The translations under genes and the position numbers were made by a program. From contig CP155566.1 of NCBI GenBank assembly GCA_039696685.1, positions 2,976,001 to 3,040,000 of the forward strand: DNA of 64,000 nucleotides, read 5' to 3'. Numbering within the stretch: the stretch's first letter is position 1; every line of letters starts with the position of its first letter. Source of the stretch: Vibrio sp. CDRSL-10 TSBA. GTDB taxonomy: Bacteria > Pseudomonadota > Gammaproteobacteria > Enterobacterales > Vibrionaceae. The notes under the pieces were generated by a model, which saw only the letters and a list, made by a program, of their open reading frames with translations, searched no databases and was not told where the DNA came from. Below are positions 21,716 to 32,450 of the stretch, one piece after another.

Positions 21716-23093
21716 ATGGGCGATACCGACCGGAAACTGTTTGTCCTGGATACCAATATCCTGCTTCATGAACCACTAGCCATTTACTCCTTCCAAGAAC
21801 ATGATGTGGTCATCCCGATGACCGTGCTCGAAGAAACTCGACCGAATCAAAGACAGCAAACGCGATGTAGCGCGCGACGCACGCGTCGCCATCCGGGCGC
21901 TGGAAAACCTGTTCCACGACGCCACCCCGGATGAAATTACCGAAGGCATCCCGTTCACCACTCATACCAACGCGTCCGGCTCAATCGCCATTCTGGCCGA
22001 TTATGACGTACCGGAAACCGTGAAAGCCTTCACCGATAAAGAAGGCGACAACCGCATTCTTAACGCTGTACTGCATCTGCAAAACAAACGTGCGCCGCGG
22101 GAAGTGGTGCTGGTCACTAAAGACATCAACATGCGCCTGCGCGCCAAAGGTGCCGGGGTTCGCTTCGTCGATGATTACCGCAGCGACCAGTTGATCGACG
22201 ACGTACAGTACCTGACCAAAGGCTTCCAGACTCGTCCGGGTAATTTCTGGGATCAGGTCAGCAGTGTCGACAGCTACACCCTGGAAGGCAAGACCTACCA
22301 TAAGCTGGACCGTGAACCGTTTGAACCTACCTACATTAACCAGTACGTGCTGGATGAAGAGAGTGACTTTGCTGCCCGGGTTGAAGTCATCAATGAAGAC
22401 AAAATTACCCTGCGTGATTTAAGCCGTGAGCGTATGCTGCACCGCAAAGCGTGGGACATTACCCCGAAAAATATTTATCAGGGTATGGCGATGGACGCCC
22501 TGCTTGACCGCGATATCGACCTTGTGATCCTGACCGGCGCGGCGGGGAGCGGTAAAACCCTGCTGGCAATGGCCGCAGCGCTGGAGCAGACCATTGAGAA
22601 GAAAATGTTCGATAAGATCATCGTAACCCGCAACACGCCAGACATCGGCGAGTCCATCGGCTTTCTGCCCGGCAGTGAAGAAGAGAAAATGATGCCGTGG
22701 CTGGCCTCGGTCACCGATACGCTGGAAGCGCTGCACAAACATGACCACTGTACCGAGAGCTCACTCAAGTACATTGTCGACAAAGCCAATATCCAGTTTA
22801 AATCGATTAACTTTATGCGCGGCCGCTCAATTCAGAATGCGTTCGTGCTGCTTGATGAATGTCAGAACCTGACTGCCTCGCAAATCAAAACCATCATCAC
22901 CCGCTGTGGCGAAGGCACTAAGATCGTCTGCTCCGGTAACCTGGCGCAGATTGACTCCCCTTACCTGACTCCGGTGACCTCCGGACTGACTTACATGGTA
23001 GAGCGCTTCAAAAACTTTGAAGGCAGCGCTAACATCCACCTCAATGGCGTGGTTCGCAGCCGTCTGGCCGAATTCGCCGAAGAGAATTTATAA
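21716..23093 (+). CDS. PhoH2-type PIN domain / PhoH ATPase protein, frameshifted by one base
   Basis: When corrected the product has 458 residues: an N-terminal PIN ribonuclease domain (KLFVLDTNILLHEP, with the conserved Asp, and VLVTKDINMRLRAK) and a C-terminal PhoH ATPase domain with Walker A LTGAAGSGKTLLA and Walker B AFVLLDECQN. PIN-PhoH fusions (PhoH2) act as RNA helicase/nuclease in some bacteria; the role in Vibrio is not settled. ATG 21716 follows AAGGAGA. The frame breaks at GAAAC 21833-21837; deleting one A joins VLEE to LDRIKDSKRDVARD. A hairpin terminator follows. Confidence 0.9.
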
Positions 23094-23099
23094 TCACAT

Positions 23100-23133
23100 C
23101 TGGCGAGATATCTCCAATATCTCGCCATTTATT
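23100..23133 (+). terminator. Terminator after phoH
   Basis: TGGCGAGATAT and ATATCTCGCCA pair perfectly around CTCCA, followed by TTTATTT. Confidence 0.8.
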
Positions 23134-23134
23134 T

Positions 23135-23148
23135 AAAATAATTATTCA
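23135..23148 (+). promoter_or_regulatory. ARG box (ArgR operator) upstream of argF
   Basis: AAAATAATTATTCA matches 12 of 14 positions of the ArgR half-site consensus TGAATWWWWATTCA, 61 bases before the argF start. Arginine repression of argF is expected from other gammaproteobacteria. Confidence 0.55.
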
Positions 23149-23209
23149 CTTTAACCGCATTAGTATGTTTTACTAGCCAGACTCAATTGTTATTGCTAAG
23201 GACTGAGAT

Positions 23210-24215
23210 ATGGCTTTCAATTTACGTAACCGCAATTTTCTCAAACTGCTCGACTTCACGCCGAAGGAAATTCAATTTTTACTCGACCTGGCGGCGGATC
23301 TGAAACGTGCTAAATACACAGGTTCAGAACAAAAAAAGCTGGTGGGAAAAAACATCGCGCTTATCTTTGAAAAGTCGTCAACCCGTACCCGTTGCGCGTT
23401 TGAAGTAGCCGCATTTGATCAGGGTGCGCAAGTCAGCTATCTCGGCCCGTCCGGTTCACAAATCGGCCACAAAGAATCAATGAAAGACACCGCCCGTGTG
23501 TTGGGTCGCATGTATGACGGCATTGAATACCGTGGTTATGGTCAGGCGATCGTAGAAGAGCTGGCACAATACGCCGGTGTTCCGGTCTGGAACGGCCTGA
23601 CGGACGAGTTCCATCCGACCCAGATCCTGGCCGATTTTCTCACCATGCAGGAAACACGGTGGCGGCAAACCGCTCCATCAGCTGAGCTTTGCTTACCTGG
23701 GTGACGCGCGTAATAACATGGGTAATTCCCTGATGGTCGGCGCAGCGAAAATGGGCATGGATATTCGTCTGGTTGCACCAAAAGCGTACTGGCCGGAAGC
23801 CGAACTGGTGCAAACCTGCCAGCAAATCGCACAACAAACCGGTGCCAGCATCACGCTGACCGAAGATGTCAATGAAGGTGTCAACGGGGTGGATTTCCTC
23901 TACACCGATGTATGGGTATCAATGGGCGAAGCCCCGGAAGCCTGGGATGAGCGGGTTGCACTGATGAAACCGTACCAGGTGAACATGGCCGTGATCGAAG
24001 CCACCGGCAATCCGCAGGTCAAATTCATGCACTGCCTGCCAGCTTTCCACAACGACGAAACCACCGTCGGCAAAGAAGTGGCAGAAAAATACGGCATGAA
24101 AGGACTGGAAGTGACTGAAGAGGTGTTTGAGTCTGACCACTCGATCGTATTCGATGAAGCGGAAAACCGCATGCACACCATCAAAGCGATTATGGTTGCA
24201 ACCCTAGGCAGCTGA
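23210..24215 (+). CDS. argF: Ornithine carbamoyltransferase, frameshifted by one base
   Basis: The enzyme joins carbamoyl phosphate and ornithine to citrulline in arginine synthesis. The corrected protein has 334 residues, the E. coli length. Motifs are [13 protein letters not shown] (carbamoyl phosphate site), [12 protein letters not shown] and the ornithine-binding [10 protein letters not shown]. The frame breaks at GAAAC 23651-23655; deleting one A gives the family sequence [26 protein letters not shown] 23210 follows AAGGACTGAGAT. The stop codon is immediately followed by the ERIC-like array. Confidence 0.95.
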
Positions 24216-24662
24216 TTGCTTGAAACCCGATGAGCATACATCAGCATGTGATTCGGGTGAACGAAATCCGCTAACGCCGCTCCAAAGCCTGGCTTAACAA
24301 GACATCTTCAAAATCATTGGGGCTGTCGCAAGGCAGCAATTGAGCGACCCCCTATGAGCATACATCAGTATGTGATTCGGGTGAGCAAAAGCCGCTAACG
24401 CCGCGCCAGTGCCTAGCTTAACAAGACATATTCAAAATCATTGGTGCTGTCGCAAGGCAGCAATTGAGCGAAGCCCGATGAGCATACATCAGTATGTGAT
24501 TCGGGTGAGCGAAAGCCGCTAACGCCGCGCCAAAGCCTAGCTTAATAAGACATCTTCAAAATCATTGGGGCTGTCGCAAGGCAGCAATTGAGCGAAGCCC
24601 GATGAGCATACATCAGTATGTGATTCGGGTGAGCGAAAGCCGCTAACGCCGCGCCAGTGCCA
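24216..24662. repeat. Tandem ERIC-like repeats (four cores, exact 124-bp period)
   Basis: The core ATGAGCATACATCAGTATGT recurs with its first base at 24230, 24354, 24478 and 24602, exactly 124 bases apart, each followed by GATTCGGGTGAGCGAA and GCCGCTAACGCCGC. This matches the central inverted repeat of ERIC (IRU) elements, which contain GAGCTTACATAAGTAAGTGACTGGGGTGAGCG-type sequence split here for brevity and have a similar unit length of about 126 bp. Inter-core sequence (TCAAAATCATTGGGGCTGTC) is also nearly identical. The first copy is slightly diverged. It fills the gap between argF and the pyrBI promoter. Confidence 0.85.
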
Positions 24663-24690
24663 AGGATGCAGAAGATTGTGAGGTAATCGC

Positions 24691-24718
24691 TTGCGCTCAC
24701 ACAAACTAGGCGTATAAT
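24691..24718 (+). promoter_or_regulatory. Promoter of the pyrLBI operon
   Basis: A -35 TTGCGC and a perfect -10 TATAAT are 16 bases apart, about 30 bases before the leader peptide start. It lies right after the ERIC-like array. Confidence 0.8.
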
Positions 24719-24746
24719 TCCGAGCAATTTGTCTGAGGGGTAGCCA

Positions 24747-24836
24747 GTGAAACTGAACCAGGTTGTACATACTGCGAGCACGTTTGGTAAGCGACTATGC
24801 TTACAGGGCCTGCTATTTTTTGCTCCTCACCAATGA
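24747..24836 (+). CDS. pyrL: pyrBI operon leader peptide PyrL
   Basis: A 29-residue frame starting GTG ([20 protein letters not shown]...) with a GAGGGG ribosome site ends at TGA 24834-24836, five bases before the attenuator stem. It crosses a T-rich stretch (CTATTTTTTGC) where RNA polymerase pauses when UTP is low. In enterobacteria, close coupling of translation to polymerase under low UTP prevents the terminator from forming. The arrangement here is the same, so UTP-sensitive attenuation of pyrBI is expected. Confidence 0.8.
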   Translation: MKLNQVVHTASTFGKRLCLQGLLFFAPHQ

Positions 24837-24840
24837 TTTT

Positions 24841-24868
24841 AAAGCCTCCCAGATCGGGGGGCTTTTTT
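24841..24868 (+). terminator. pyrBI attenuator terminator
   Basis: AAGCCTCCC and GGGGGGCTT form a stem around AGATC followed by TTTTTTAT, 46 bases before pyrB. It overlaps the region that ribosomes translating PyrL would occupy. Confidence 0.9.
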
Positions 24869-24913
24869 ATGGCTAAAAGCTTTGTATTGCTACATATTAA
24901 AGGGAAGAAGATC

Positions 24914-25834
24914 ATGGCGAATTCGCTTTATCAAAAGCACATCATCTCCATTTCTGAGCTGTCTCGTGAAGAGCTGGAACTGATTGTCAAAACCGCAGGC
25001 CAGCTGAAAGCGCAGCCAAATCCGGAATTGATTAAGAACAAAGTGGTCGCGAGCTGTTTCTTTGAGCCATCGACGCGTACCCGCCTGTCGTTTGAAACTG
25101 CGATTCAGCGTATCGGCGGCAGTGTGATCGGTTTTGATAACGGCGGTAACACTTCTCTGGCTAAAAAAGGCGAAACCCTGGCTGACTCGGTGCAGGTTAT
25201 CTCTTCTTACGTGGATGCGTTTGTGATGCGCCATCCGCAGGAAGGCGCGGCACGTCTGGCGTCTGAATTCTCCAACGGTGTGCCGGTCATCAATGCCGGA
25301 GACGGCTCTAACCAGCATCCGAGCCAGACCTTACTCGATCTGTTCTCGCTGTATGAAACCCAGGGCCGCCTTGATAACCTCAACGTAGCATTTGTCGGTG
25401 ACCTCAAATATGGCCGTACTGTGCACTCGCTGACTCAGGCGCTGGCTAAGTTCAATAACAACCGCTTCTTCTTCATCGCGCCGGAAGCACTGGCGATGCC
25501 GGACTACATCTGTGAAGATCTTGACGACGCCGGAATTGAATACAGCCTGCACAATGATATGGAAAGCGTGATTGCTGAACTTGATATTCTGTATATGACC
25601 CGGGTGCAAAAAGAGCGTTTTGACGAATCGGAATACGCGCATATCAAATCGGCTTATGTACTGACGGCCGACCACCTGAAGGACGCACGTCCGAATATGA
25701 AAGTGCTGCACCCGCTGCCACGCGTGGACGAGATCACCACAGATGTCGATAAGACTCCACACGCGTACTTCTTCCAGCAGGCAGAAAACGGTGTGTACGC
25801 ACGTGAAGCCCTGCTTGCCCTCGTTTCTGAATGA
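24914..25834 (+). CDS. pyrB: Aspartate carbamoyltransferase catalytic chain
   Basis: PyrB condenses carbamoyl phosphate with aspartate, the committed step of pyrimidine synthesis. The 306-residue protein starting [13 protein letters not shown] has [28 protein letters not shown] and [10 protein letters not shown], all conserved. ATG 24914 follows GGGAAGAAGATC; the frame is open further upstream across the attenuator but that part is leader RNA. It forms the holoenzyme with the regulatory chain encoded 22 bases downstream. Confidence 0.97.
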   Translation: MANSLYQKHIISISELSREELELIVKTAGQLKAQPNPELIKNKVVASCFFEPSTRTRLSFETAIQRIGGSVIGFDNGGNTSLAKKGETLADSVQVISSYVDAFVMRHPQEGAARLASEFSNGVPVINAGDGSNQHPSQTLLDLFSLYETQGRLDNLNVAFVGDLKYGRTVHSLTQALAKFNNNRFFFIAPEALAMPDYICEDLDDAGIEYSLHNDMESVIAELDILYMTRVQKERFDESEYAHIKSAYVLTADHLKDARPNMKVLHPLPRVDEITTDVDKTPHAYFFQQAENGVYAREALLALVSE

Positions 25835-25856
25835 ATCACTGTAACCGGAGTCTGTC

Positions 25857-26324
25857 ATGAATAAAGAAACCAAACTGCAAGTCGAAGCCATCAAAAACGG
25901 CACAGTGATCGACCACATTCCGGCCAAAGTCGGCATCAAGGTGCTGCGTCTGTTTGATATGCACAACTCCAGCCAGCGCGTCACGATCGGCCTGAATCTG
26001 CCCTCTTCGGCTCTGGGCCACAAAGATCTGCTCAAAATCGAGAACGTGTTCATCAGTGAAGAGCAGGCCAACAAACTGGCGCTGTACGCACCGCACGCGA
26101 CCGTGAACCAGATTGAAGATTATCAGGTGGTGAAGAAGCTGGAGCTGGTGTTGCCTGAGCGTATAAACGATGTTTTCGCTTGTCCGAACAGCAACTGCAT
26201 TTCACACAATGAACCGGTGGAAAGCAGCTTCCGCATTTTCGAAAAGAACCACGATATCCGCCTCAAGTGTAAGTACTGCGAAAAAGTATTCTCGCGCGAA
26301 ATCGTCACTGAACGCGAAGCCTGA
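25857..26324 (+). CDS. pyrI: Aspartate carbamoyltransferase regulatory chain
   Basis: PyrI binds CTP/ATP and confers allosteric control on PyrB. The 155-residue protein has the nucleotide-binding N-terminal half ([17 protein letters not shown]) and the C-terminal zinc site formed by CPNSNC and CKYC. It is the last gene of the pyrLBI transcript. Confidence 0.96.
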   Translation: MNKETKLQVEAIKNGTVIDHIPAKVGIKVLRLFDMHNSSQRVTIGLNLPSSALGHKDLLKIENVFISEEQANKLALYAPHATVNQIEDYQVVKKLELVLPERINDVFACPNSNCISHNEPVESSFRIFEKNHDIRLKCKYCEKVFSREIVTEREA

Positions 26325-26452
26325 TTACGTCATTTTCAGTTATCGGATACGACGGCCAGTCGCACGGAATGGGTGACTGGCTCTTTACCTCTCAGGCAAG
26401 AACAGGCACACTAATCTTCCCGCTTTTTGCTTAAACAATGGAATAAACAAGC

Positions 26453-26842
26453 ATGACTAAAGTTCTGCATACTGAGTCTGCACCAGCAGCAATCGGCCCG
26501 TACATTCAGGGCGTAGACCTAGGTAACATGGTTCTGACTTCGGGTCAGATCCCGGTAAACCCGGCAACAGGTGAAGTTCCGGCTGATATCGCCGCGCAAG
26601 CTCGCCAGTCACTGGAAAACGTGAAAGCTGTCGTTGAGTCTTCAGGGCTGACTGTTAGCGACATCGTGAAACTGACAGTGTTTGTCAAAGACCTCAACGA
26701 TTTTGGCACAGTGAACGAAGTGTACGGCAAGTTCTTTGATGAGCACCAGGTTGCTCACTACCCTGCTCGTTCTTGTGTGGAAGTGGCTCGTCTGCCAAAA
26801 GATGTAGGCATCGAAATCGAAGCGATTGCAGTACGTAAATAA
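26453..26842 (+). CDS. ridA: Reactive enamine/imine deaminase RidA
   Basis: RidA hydrolyses reactive 2-aminoacrylate and related imines made by PLP enzymes, protecting other PLP enzymes. The 129-residue protein has the family blocks GPYIQGVDLGNMVLTSGQIP, NVKAVVESSG and the active-site region YPARSCVEVARLPKDVGIEIEAIA. The ridA-pyrI neighbourhood is conserved in gammaproteobacteria. The last six codons (ATT GCA GTA CGT AAA TAA) are the first unit of an 18-bp tandem array that runs on past the stop. Confidence 0.95.
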   Translation: MTKVLHTESAPAAIGPYIQGVDLGNMVLTSGQIPVNPATGEVPADIAAQARQSLENVKAVVESSGLTVSDIVKLTVFVKDLNDFGTVNEVYGKFFDEHQVAHYPARSCVEVARLPKDVGIEIEAIAVRK

Positions 26843-26950
26843 ATTCCCGTACGCGAATAGATTGCAGTACGCAAATAAACTGCAGTACGCAGATAGATTG
26901 CAGTACGCAGATAGATTGCAGTACGCAGATAGATTGCAGTGCGCCAATCA
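26825..26950 (+). repeat. Seven tandem 18-bp copies of the ridA 3' end
   Basis: Units of exactly 18 bp start at 26825, 26843, 26861, 26879, 26897, 26915 and 26933. Unit 1 is the coding end of ridA (ATTGCAGTACGTAAATAA). Later units read ATTGCAGTACGCAGATAG with few changes; units 5 and 6 are identical, unit 2 and the last are most diverged. Each copy in frame keeps a stop codon (TAA or TAG) except the last. Confidence 0.93.
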
Positions 26951-26964
26951 TCCGTGACCGGATC

Positions 26965-26996
26965 AAAAAAGGTTGCTCTCTGAGCAACCTTTTTTA
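26965..26996 (+). terminator. Terminator after ridA and its repeats
   Basis: AAAAAAGGTTGCTC and GAGCAACCTTTTTT form a perfect stem around TCT. It may also serve plsC from the other side. Confidence 0.92.
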
Positions 26997-27046
26997 TCGC
27001 TGACGATCCGCTCCTGCCGCTATTCAGGCAGTTCTGCGCTTGAACC

Positions 27047-27790
27047 TTAGCTGTTGGATGTCACCTTGTTACTGTTCAGCAGCGCGACTTCTTCATCCAG
27101 CTCCTGCAGCTTAACTTTCATGTCGTGGTAACACTGTTTAGTCAGTTCACGCACGTGCTCCTTGCCCAGGCCTTCAGTACTGACCGGTGGCAGCATTTCA
27201 ACAATGATATGACCATTGTTCCAGCGGTTAATACGCAGTTTATCGGTTGAGCTGCACACGATAGGAATAATCGGCACACCAGCGCCAATCGCCGCGTGGA
27301 ATGCACCGGCTTTAAACGGCAGCAAGCCACGACCGCGCGAACGGGTCCCTTCCGGGAACATCCATACCGACACATCGCTGTTTTTCATGCTGTCGACAAC
27401 CTGATCGATAGTACCTTTCGCCTTGGCTTTATTAGCACGGTCAATCAGAATATTACCGGTCAGCCAGTAAAGCTGACCAAACAACGGCATCCACGCCAGG
27501 CTCTTTTTACCGACCGTCACCACTTTGGGTGTCACTGCCGAAGAAACCGTAAACAAGTCCCAGTTGTTCTGGTGGTTGGCAATGTAAATCGCCTGGCCGC
27601 GGTTATAAGCATTGTCCGGAATGCGCAGCTCCAGTTTAATGCCGAACACTTTCGACATCGCACCGAACATACGTCCAAACGTGAACACGTGCTTCGGGTT
27701 ACGCGGACTGAGCAGACAGTAGCCACAACCAAACACAAACATTACGACGGCAAACACCACCACCGCAATAATACGCAATAAAGCAATCAT
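27047..27790 (-). CDS. plsC: 1-acyl-sn-glycerol-3-phosphate acyltransferase PlsC
   Basis: PlsC adds the second acyl chain to make phosphatidic acid at the inner membrane. The 247-residue protein starting MIALLRIIAVVVFAVVMFVFG has an N-terminal membrane helix, the catalytic HX4D box in ANHQNNWDLF and the glycerol-phosphate-binding FPEGTRSRGRG. ATG 27790 follows a GGAG ribosome site 8 bases upstream; the open frame reaches 27853 but that lies in a terminator hairpin. It is in the same direction as murA, downstream of it. Confidence 0.93.
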   Translation of the reverse strand: MIALLRIIAVVVFAVVMFVFGCGYCLLSPRNPKHVFTFGRMFGAMSKVFGIKLELRIPDNAYNRGQAIYIANHQNNWDLFTVSSAVTPKVVTVGKKSLAWMPLFGQLYWLTGNILIDRANKAKAKGTIDQVVDSMKNSDVSVWMFPEGTRSRGRGLLPFKAGAFHAAIGAGVPIIPIVCSSTDKLRINRWNNGHIIVEMLPPVSTEGLGKEHVRELTKQCYHDMKVKLQELDEEVALLNSNKVTSNS

Positions 27791-27813
27791 CCAGATTCTC
27801 CAAAGGAGCTCGA

Positions 27814-27846
27814 ATAAAAAAGCCGAAACCCACGGATTTCGGCCCA
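27814..27846 (-). terminator. Terminator between murA and plsC
   Basis: On the reverse strand GGCCGAAA and TTTCGGC pair around TCCGTGGG, followed by a T run, 17 bases past the murA stop. It would reduce read-through into plsC. Confidence 0.8.
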
Positions 27847-27862
27847 TAAACAAAACAGCAGT

Positions 27863-29128
<1,266 letters not shown>

Positions 29129-29137
29129 TCACAAACC

Positions 29138-29392
29138 TTAAAGCGACATCAACTTCTTATCGCGAGCCCACTCATCTGGCGTGAACGCTTTAATCGAAAC
29201 GGCGTGAATGTCGTTGCGCTGGATGTACTCCATTAGCGGAGCGTAAATCATCTGCTGTTTCTTCACACGGCTCATACCTTCAAATGCAGCATCCACAGCC
29301 AGCACTTCATAGTGGCTGCCTTCACCTTTGACGTGAATCTCTTGAAGTTCGAGTGCTTGTTCTAATATCTGTTGTACTTGTGCGCTATCCAC
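29138..29392 (-). CDS. ibaG: BolA-family iron-sulfur/acid stress protein IbaG
   Basis: The 84-residue BolA-like protein has the family helix-turn pattern with [31 protein letters not shown]. IbaG homologues bind monothiol glutaredoxins with an iron-sulfur cluster and respond to acid in E. coli; in V. cholerae it influences envelope properties. The start overlaps the end of mlaB by 8 bases, so translation is coupled. Confidence 0.92.
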   Translation of the reverse strand: MDSAQVQQILEQALELQEIHVKGEGSHYEVLAVDAAFEGMSRVKKQQMIYAPLMEYIQRNDIHAVSIKAFTPDEWARDKKLMSL

Positions 29393-29714
29393 AATTCACC
29401 CCGGCTGGTTGTTCTAAGTGCTGAGCCATCATGGTTTCGATGTTACTCAGTTGAAACAGTGTGCGCAGTTGTTCTGGCACGAAACTGAGCATTATATGAC
29501 AGTTTTGTTTTTTTGCATGCTCTATTAAATGAATTAACATTACCATCCCTGCAGAATCGACTCGTGATACATCACGCAAAGAGATGGTACAACGCGCACT
29601 TTGTGGCTGCCATTGCTGTAAAATCACCCACAAAGATGGGACTTTGTCCCGGTCCAGCGCGCCATTCAGAGCACCCTGCTCGGGGCTGAGGACTTGCCAT
29701 TGCGGATGGCTCAT
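29385..29714 (-). CDS. mlaB: Mla pathway STAS-domain protein MlaB
   Basis: MlaB is the cytoplasmic STAS subunit that stabilises the MlaFEDB ABC complex, which moves phospholipids between inner and outer membrane. The 109-residue protein contains the STAS core [28 protein letters not shown]. It overlaps mlaC by 4 bases and ibaG by 8. Confidence 0.9.
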   Translation of the reverse strand: MSHPQWQVLSPEQGALNGALDRDKVPSLWVILQQWQPQSARCTISLRDVSRVDSAGMVMLIHLIEHAKKQNCHIMLSFVPEQLRTLFQLSNIETMMAQHLEQPAGVNCG

Positions 29715-30370
29715 TCGGATTTACTCTCAAAACGGATCGGTTGCTGAGCCTGTTTTTCCAGCTCTTTGGCCACCGCCAGAATACCTTCCTGACGAATTTT
29801 CGTGTTCCACTCTGATTGCTTGCTCGACAGCAGACTAATGCCTTCCGCGACCATATCAAAGGCACGCCATTCACCGGATTTCTCTTTGCGCAGTTTGAAC
29901 TCAAGATTGATGTTCGGACGCGGCGCATCGATGATGTCAACTTTCACACTGGTGATACGGCGATCATCTTCGACCGGCAGTTCCGGCGCAAATTCAAGGG
30001 TCTGATCGGTGTACTGGGTCAGTACCTGAGCATAGTTAGTGATCAGATAAGCCCGGAATGCCTCAATAAACTCACCCACATCTTCACGCTTCGCGCCGCG
30101 CAGGTTAGAGCCCAGCAACTTAAGTGCCGCATACTGATCATTAACATAAGGCATCAGCTCTTCTTCAACGATCACTTTCAGGTAGTTCGGATCCTGATGG
30201 ATTTTTGGCTGCTCAGCCTTAAGGCGACCAAAAGCCTGCTGAGCGACCTGTTTCATCATCTGATACGGGTTGGTCTGATCCACTTCCTGCGCCGCACTTG
30301 CCGACCAAGAGACCAGAACACTGAGCAGCAGGACAAAATAACGCTTCCACAGCATAGATTTAGTCATCAT
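29711..30370 (-). CDS. mlaC: Periplasmic phospholipid shuttle MlaC
   Basis: MlaC carries phospholipid across the periplasm between the MlaA-porin complex and MlaFEDB. The 219-residue protein has a signal peptide ending SASAAQ and the family blocks NPYQMMKQVAQQAFGRLKAEQP and GEFIEAFRAYLITNYAQVLTQY. Start could be the first or the sixth codon; MLWKRYF at the latter gives a more usual signal peptide. Confidence 0.95.
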   Translation of the reverse strand: MMTKSMLWKRYFVLLLSVLVSWSASAAQEVDQTNPYQMMKQVAQQAFGRLKAEQPKIHQDPNYLKVIVEEELMPYVNDQYAALKLLGSNLRGAKREDVGEFIEAFRAYLITNYAQVLTQYTDQTLEFAPELPVEDDRRITSVKVDIIDAPRPNINLEFKLRKEKSGEWRAFDMVAEGISLLSSKQSEWNTKIRQEGILAVAKELEKQAQQPIRFESKSE

Positions 30371-30373
30371 AGA

Positions 30374-30862
30374 TTACTCACTTTTCTCATCGTCAGATCC
30401 ACCTACGCTGTAGAGGAACTGACCAATCAAATCTTCCAGAACCAGGGCTGATTTGGTGTCTTCAATGCGATCACCATCTTTCAGCATCTGTTCATCTTCA
30501 AATACAAAGCCCGGGATCAGGCTGATGTACTGCTCGCCAATCAGACCTGAGGTCAGAATTTGCAGACTGGACGTATCCGGGAACTGACTGTAACGGCTGT
30601 CGATAGACAGGGTCACGGTTGGCAGCAGACGCTCTTTATCGAGCGAAATGTCTTCCACCCGGCCGACCACTACACCGCCGACTTTAACTGGCGAGCGCAC
30701 TTTCAGACTGCCGATATTGTCAAATTCCGCTTTGAGCGTGTAAGTATCCCCAGAGCCCAGACTTTTCACGTCAGCGACTTGAAAAATCATTACCAGAATT
30801 GCGCAAATTCCTGCCAGCACAAAACTGCCTACCCAAAATTCTAGTTTACGTGTTTGTTGCAT
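30374..30862 (-). CDS. mlaD: Mla transporter MCE-domain protein MlaD
   Basis: MlaD is the inner-membrane-anchored MCE protein that forms a hexameric ring above MlaE. The 162-residue protein has one N-terminal membrane helix (FWVGSFVLAGICAILVMIFQ) and one MCE domain with VRSPVKVGGVVVGRVEDI and LTSGLIGEQYISL. It lies 2 bases after the mlaE stop codon. Confidence 0.95.
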   Translation of the reverse strand: MQQTRKLEFWVGSFVLAGICAILVMIFQVADVKSLGSGDTYTLKAEFDNIGSLKVRSPVKVGGVVVGRVEDISLDKERLLPTVTLSIDSRYSQFPDTSSLQILTSGLIGEQYISLIPGFVFEDEQMLKDGDRIEDTKSALVLEDLIGQFLYSVGGSDDEKSE

Positions 30863-30864
30863 GA

Positions 30865-31657
30865 TTAATTCCCAAACATCAGTGCGGTCAGTACAAAGTC
30901 GAGGCCTAATACAGCCAGTGACGAATGCACTACGGTTCGTGTTGTTGCACGGCTGATGCCTTCAGAAGTCGGAATCGCATCATAGCCATTAAAAAGAGCA
31001 ATCCAGGTGACAGTAATGGCAAACACCACACATTTAATCACACTGTTGCCAATATCCTGTCCCAGTTTCTACCGAGGCCTGCATGGCGGACCAGAAACTG
31101 CCGTTGTCGATGCCTTTCCAGTCAACACCCACCAACTGACCGCCCCAGATACCGACCGCCATAAAGATCATCGCCAGCAGCGGCATAGAAATGAGTCCGG
31201 CCCACAGGCGTGGCGCAATGACACGTTTAAGCGGGTCAACCGCCATCATTTCCAGACTGGACAGCTGCTCGGTGGCTTTCATCAGGCCAATCTCGGCGGT
31301 CAGCGCCGAACCGGCACGACCCGCAAACAGCAAGGCCGTCACCACAGGCCCCAGTTCACGCAGCAGCGAAAGCGCCACCATTTGCCCCAGGCTGGTTTCC
31401 GCGCCGTAATCGACCAGGATGACGTACCCCTGCAAGCTGAGCACCATGCCGATAAACAGGCCGGAAACGATGATGATGGCCAGCGACTGAACACCGACGC
31501 TGTATAGTTGCTTTATCAGCAGCGGCAGGTTTTTCAGCGGCCGCGGACGACCGGCTAAGGCGCCGAATAACATCAGACTGGCTCGGCCAAACGCTTCGCA
31601 CATCGCGAAATAGCGTCGCCCTAAGCCACTGATGCTCTGTTTCAAATTATCCAACAT
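30865..31657 (-). CDS. mlaE: Mla transporter permease MlaE, frameshifted by one base
   Basis: MlaE is the permease of the MlaFEDB phospholipid transporter. Corrected length is 263 residues (E. coli 260). Conserved blocks include [33 protein letters not shown] split across its central helices. The frame breaks at GTTTC 31065-31069 (GAAAC on the coding strand); deleting one base joins MQASVE to [16 protein letters not shown] and runs to a stop at 30865-30867. The start overlaps mlaF by 11 bases. Confidence 0.94.
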
Positions 31658-32450
31658 GGAACAGATCCTTTTCTATCGGCTGCGCCGGGAAGCGAAACGG
31701 CACCGGACCATCAGCATTACCCTGCAAAAACTGCTGCACGCGTGGGTCCTCGTTACGACGCAATTCCTGCGGCGAACCATAGGCAATCACTTTACCGTCA
31801 GCCAGCAAATATACCCAGTCAGCGATGCTCATCACTTCCGGCACATCGTGCGACACCACGACGGAAGTGACGCCCAGTGCCTGATTGAGATTACGAATCA
31901 GCTCGACCAGCACGCCCATGGTAATCGGATCCTGCCCGACAAACGGTTCATCAAACATGATCAGTTCAGGATCGAGCGCAATAGAGCGCGCCAGTGCAGC
32001 ACGGCGTGCCATACCACCGGACAGTTCACTCGGCATCAGCTGAGCAGCGCCACGCAGACCGACCGCTTCCAGTTTAAGCAGCACCAGAGTTTTGATCAGA
32101 GATTCATCAAGCTGAGTATGCTCGCGCAGCGGAAACGCTACGTTGTCGAACACATTAAGGTCGGTGAACAAGGCTCCGGACTGGAACAACATGCTCATTT
32201 TTTTGCGGATTTTGTATAACTTACTGCGGCTTAGGGCGGGAATGTTCTGGCCGTCAAACCATATCTCGCCTTTTTCAGGCAGTAGCTGTCCGCCAATCAA
32301 ACGTAACAGGGTGGTTTTACCGATACCAGAAGGCCCCATAATAGCGGTCACTTTCCCCTTCGGAACCTGCAAGCTGATGTCATCAAAAATCACGCGCTCC
32401 GCACGGGAGAAGGTCAGATTTTTGATGGTGATTAATTCGGTTTCAGACAT
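31647..32450 (-). CDS. mlaF: Mla transporter ATP-binding protein MlaF
   Basis: MlaF powers the phospholipid transporter. The 267-residue protein starting [16 protein letters not shown] shows Walker [10 protein letters not shown], the ABC signature [15 protein letters not shown] and Walker [16 protein letters not shown] 32450 fits the E. coli start; a longer open frame to 32504 has no ribosome site advantage. It is the first gene of the mlaFEDCB-ibaG-murA transcript. Confidence 0.95.
   Translation of the reverse strand: MSETELITIKNLTFSRAERVIFDDISLQVPKGKVTAIMGPSGIGKTTLLRLIGGQLLPEKGEIWFDGQNIPALSRSKLYKIRKKMSMLFQSGALFTDLNVFDNVAFPLREHTQLDESLIKTLVLLKLEAVGLRGAAQLMPSELSGGMARRAALARSIALDPELIMFDEPFVGQDPITMGVLVELIRNLNQALGVTSVVVSHDVPEVMSIADWVYLLADGKVIAYGSPQELRRNEDPRVQQFLQGNADGPVPFRFPAQPIEKDLFHVG

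Noticed and set aside
26341..26402. Possible terminator hairpin GCCAGTC / GACTGGC after pyrI
   Set aside because: The stem is only 7 bp with a 14-base loop and the T tract is poor, so it is not listed as a terminator.
26642..26987. Reverse-strand frames with repeated CNLSAY-type peptide
   Set aside because: They arise from the 18-bp ridA-end array read in the other direction and have no start context.
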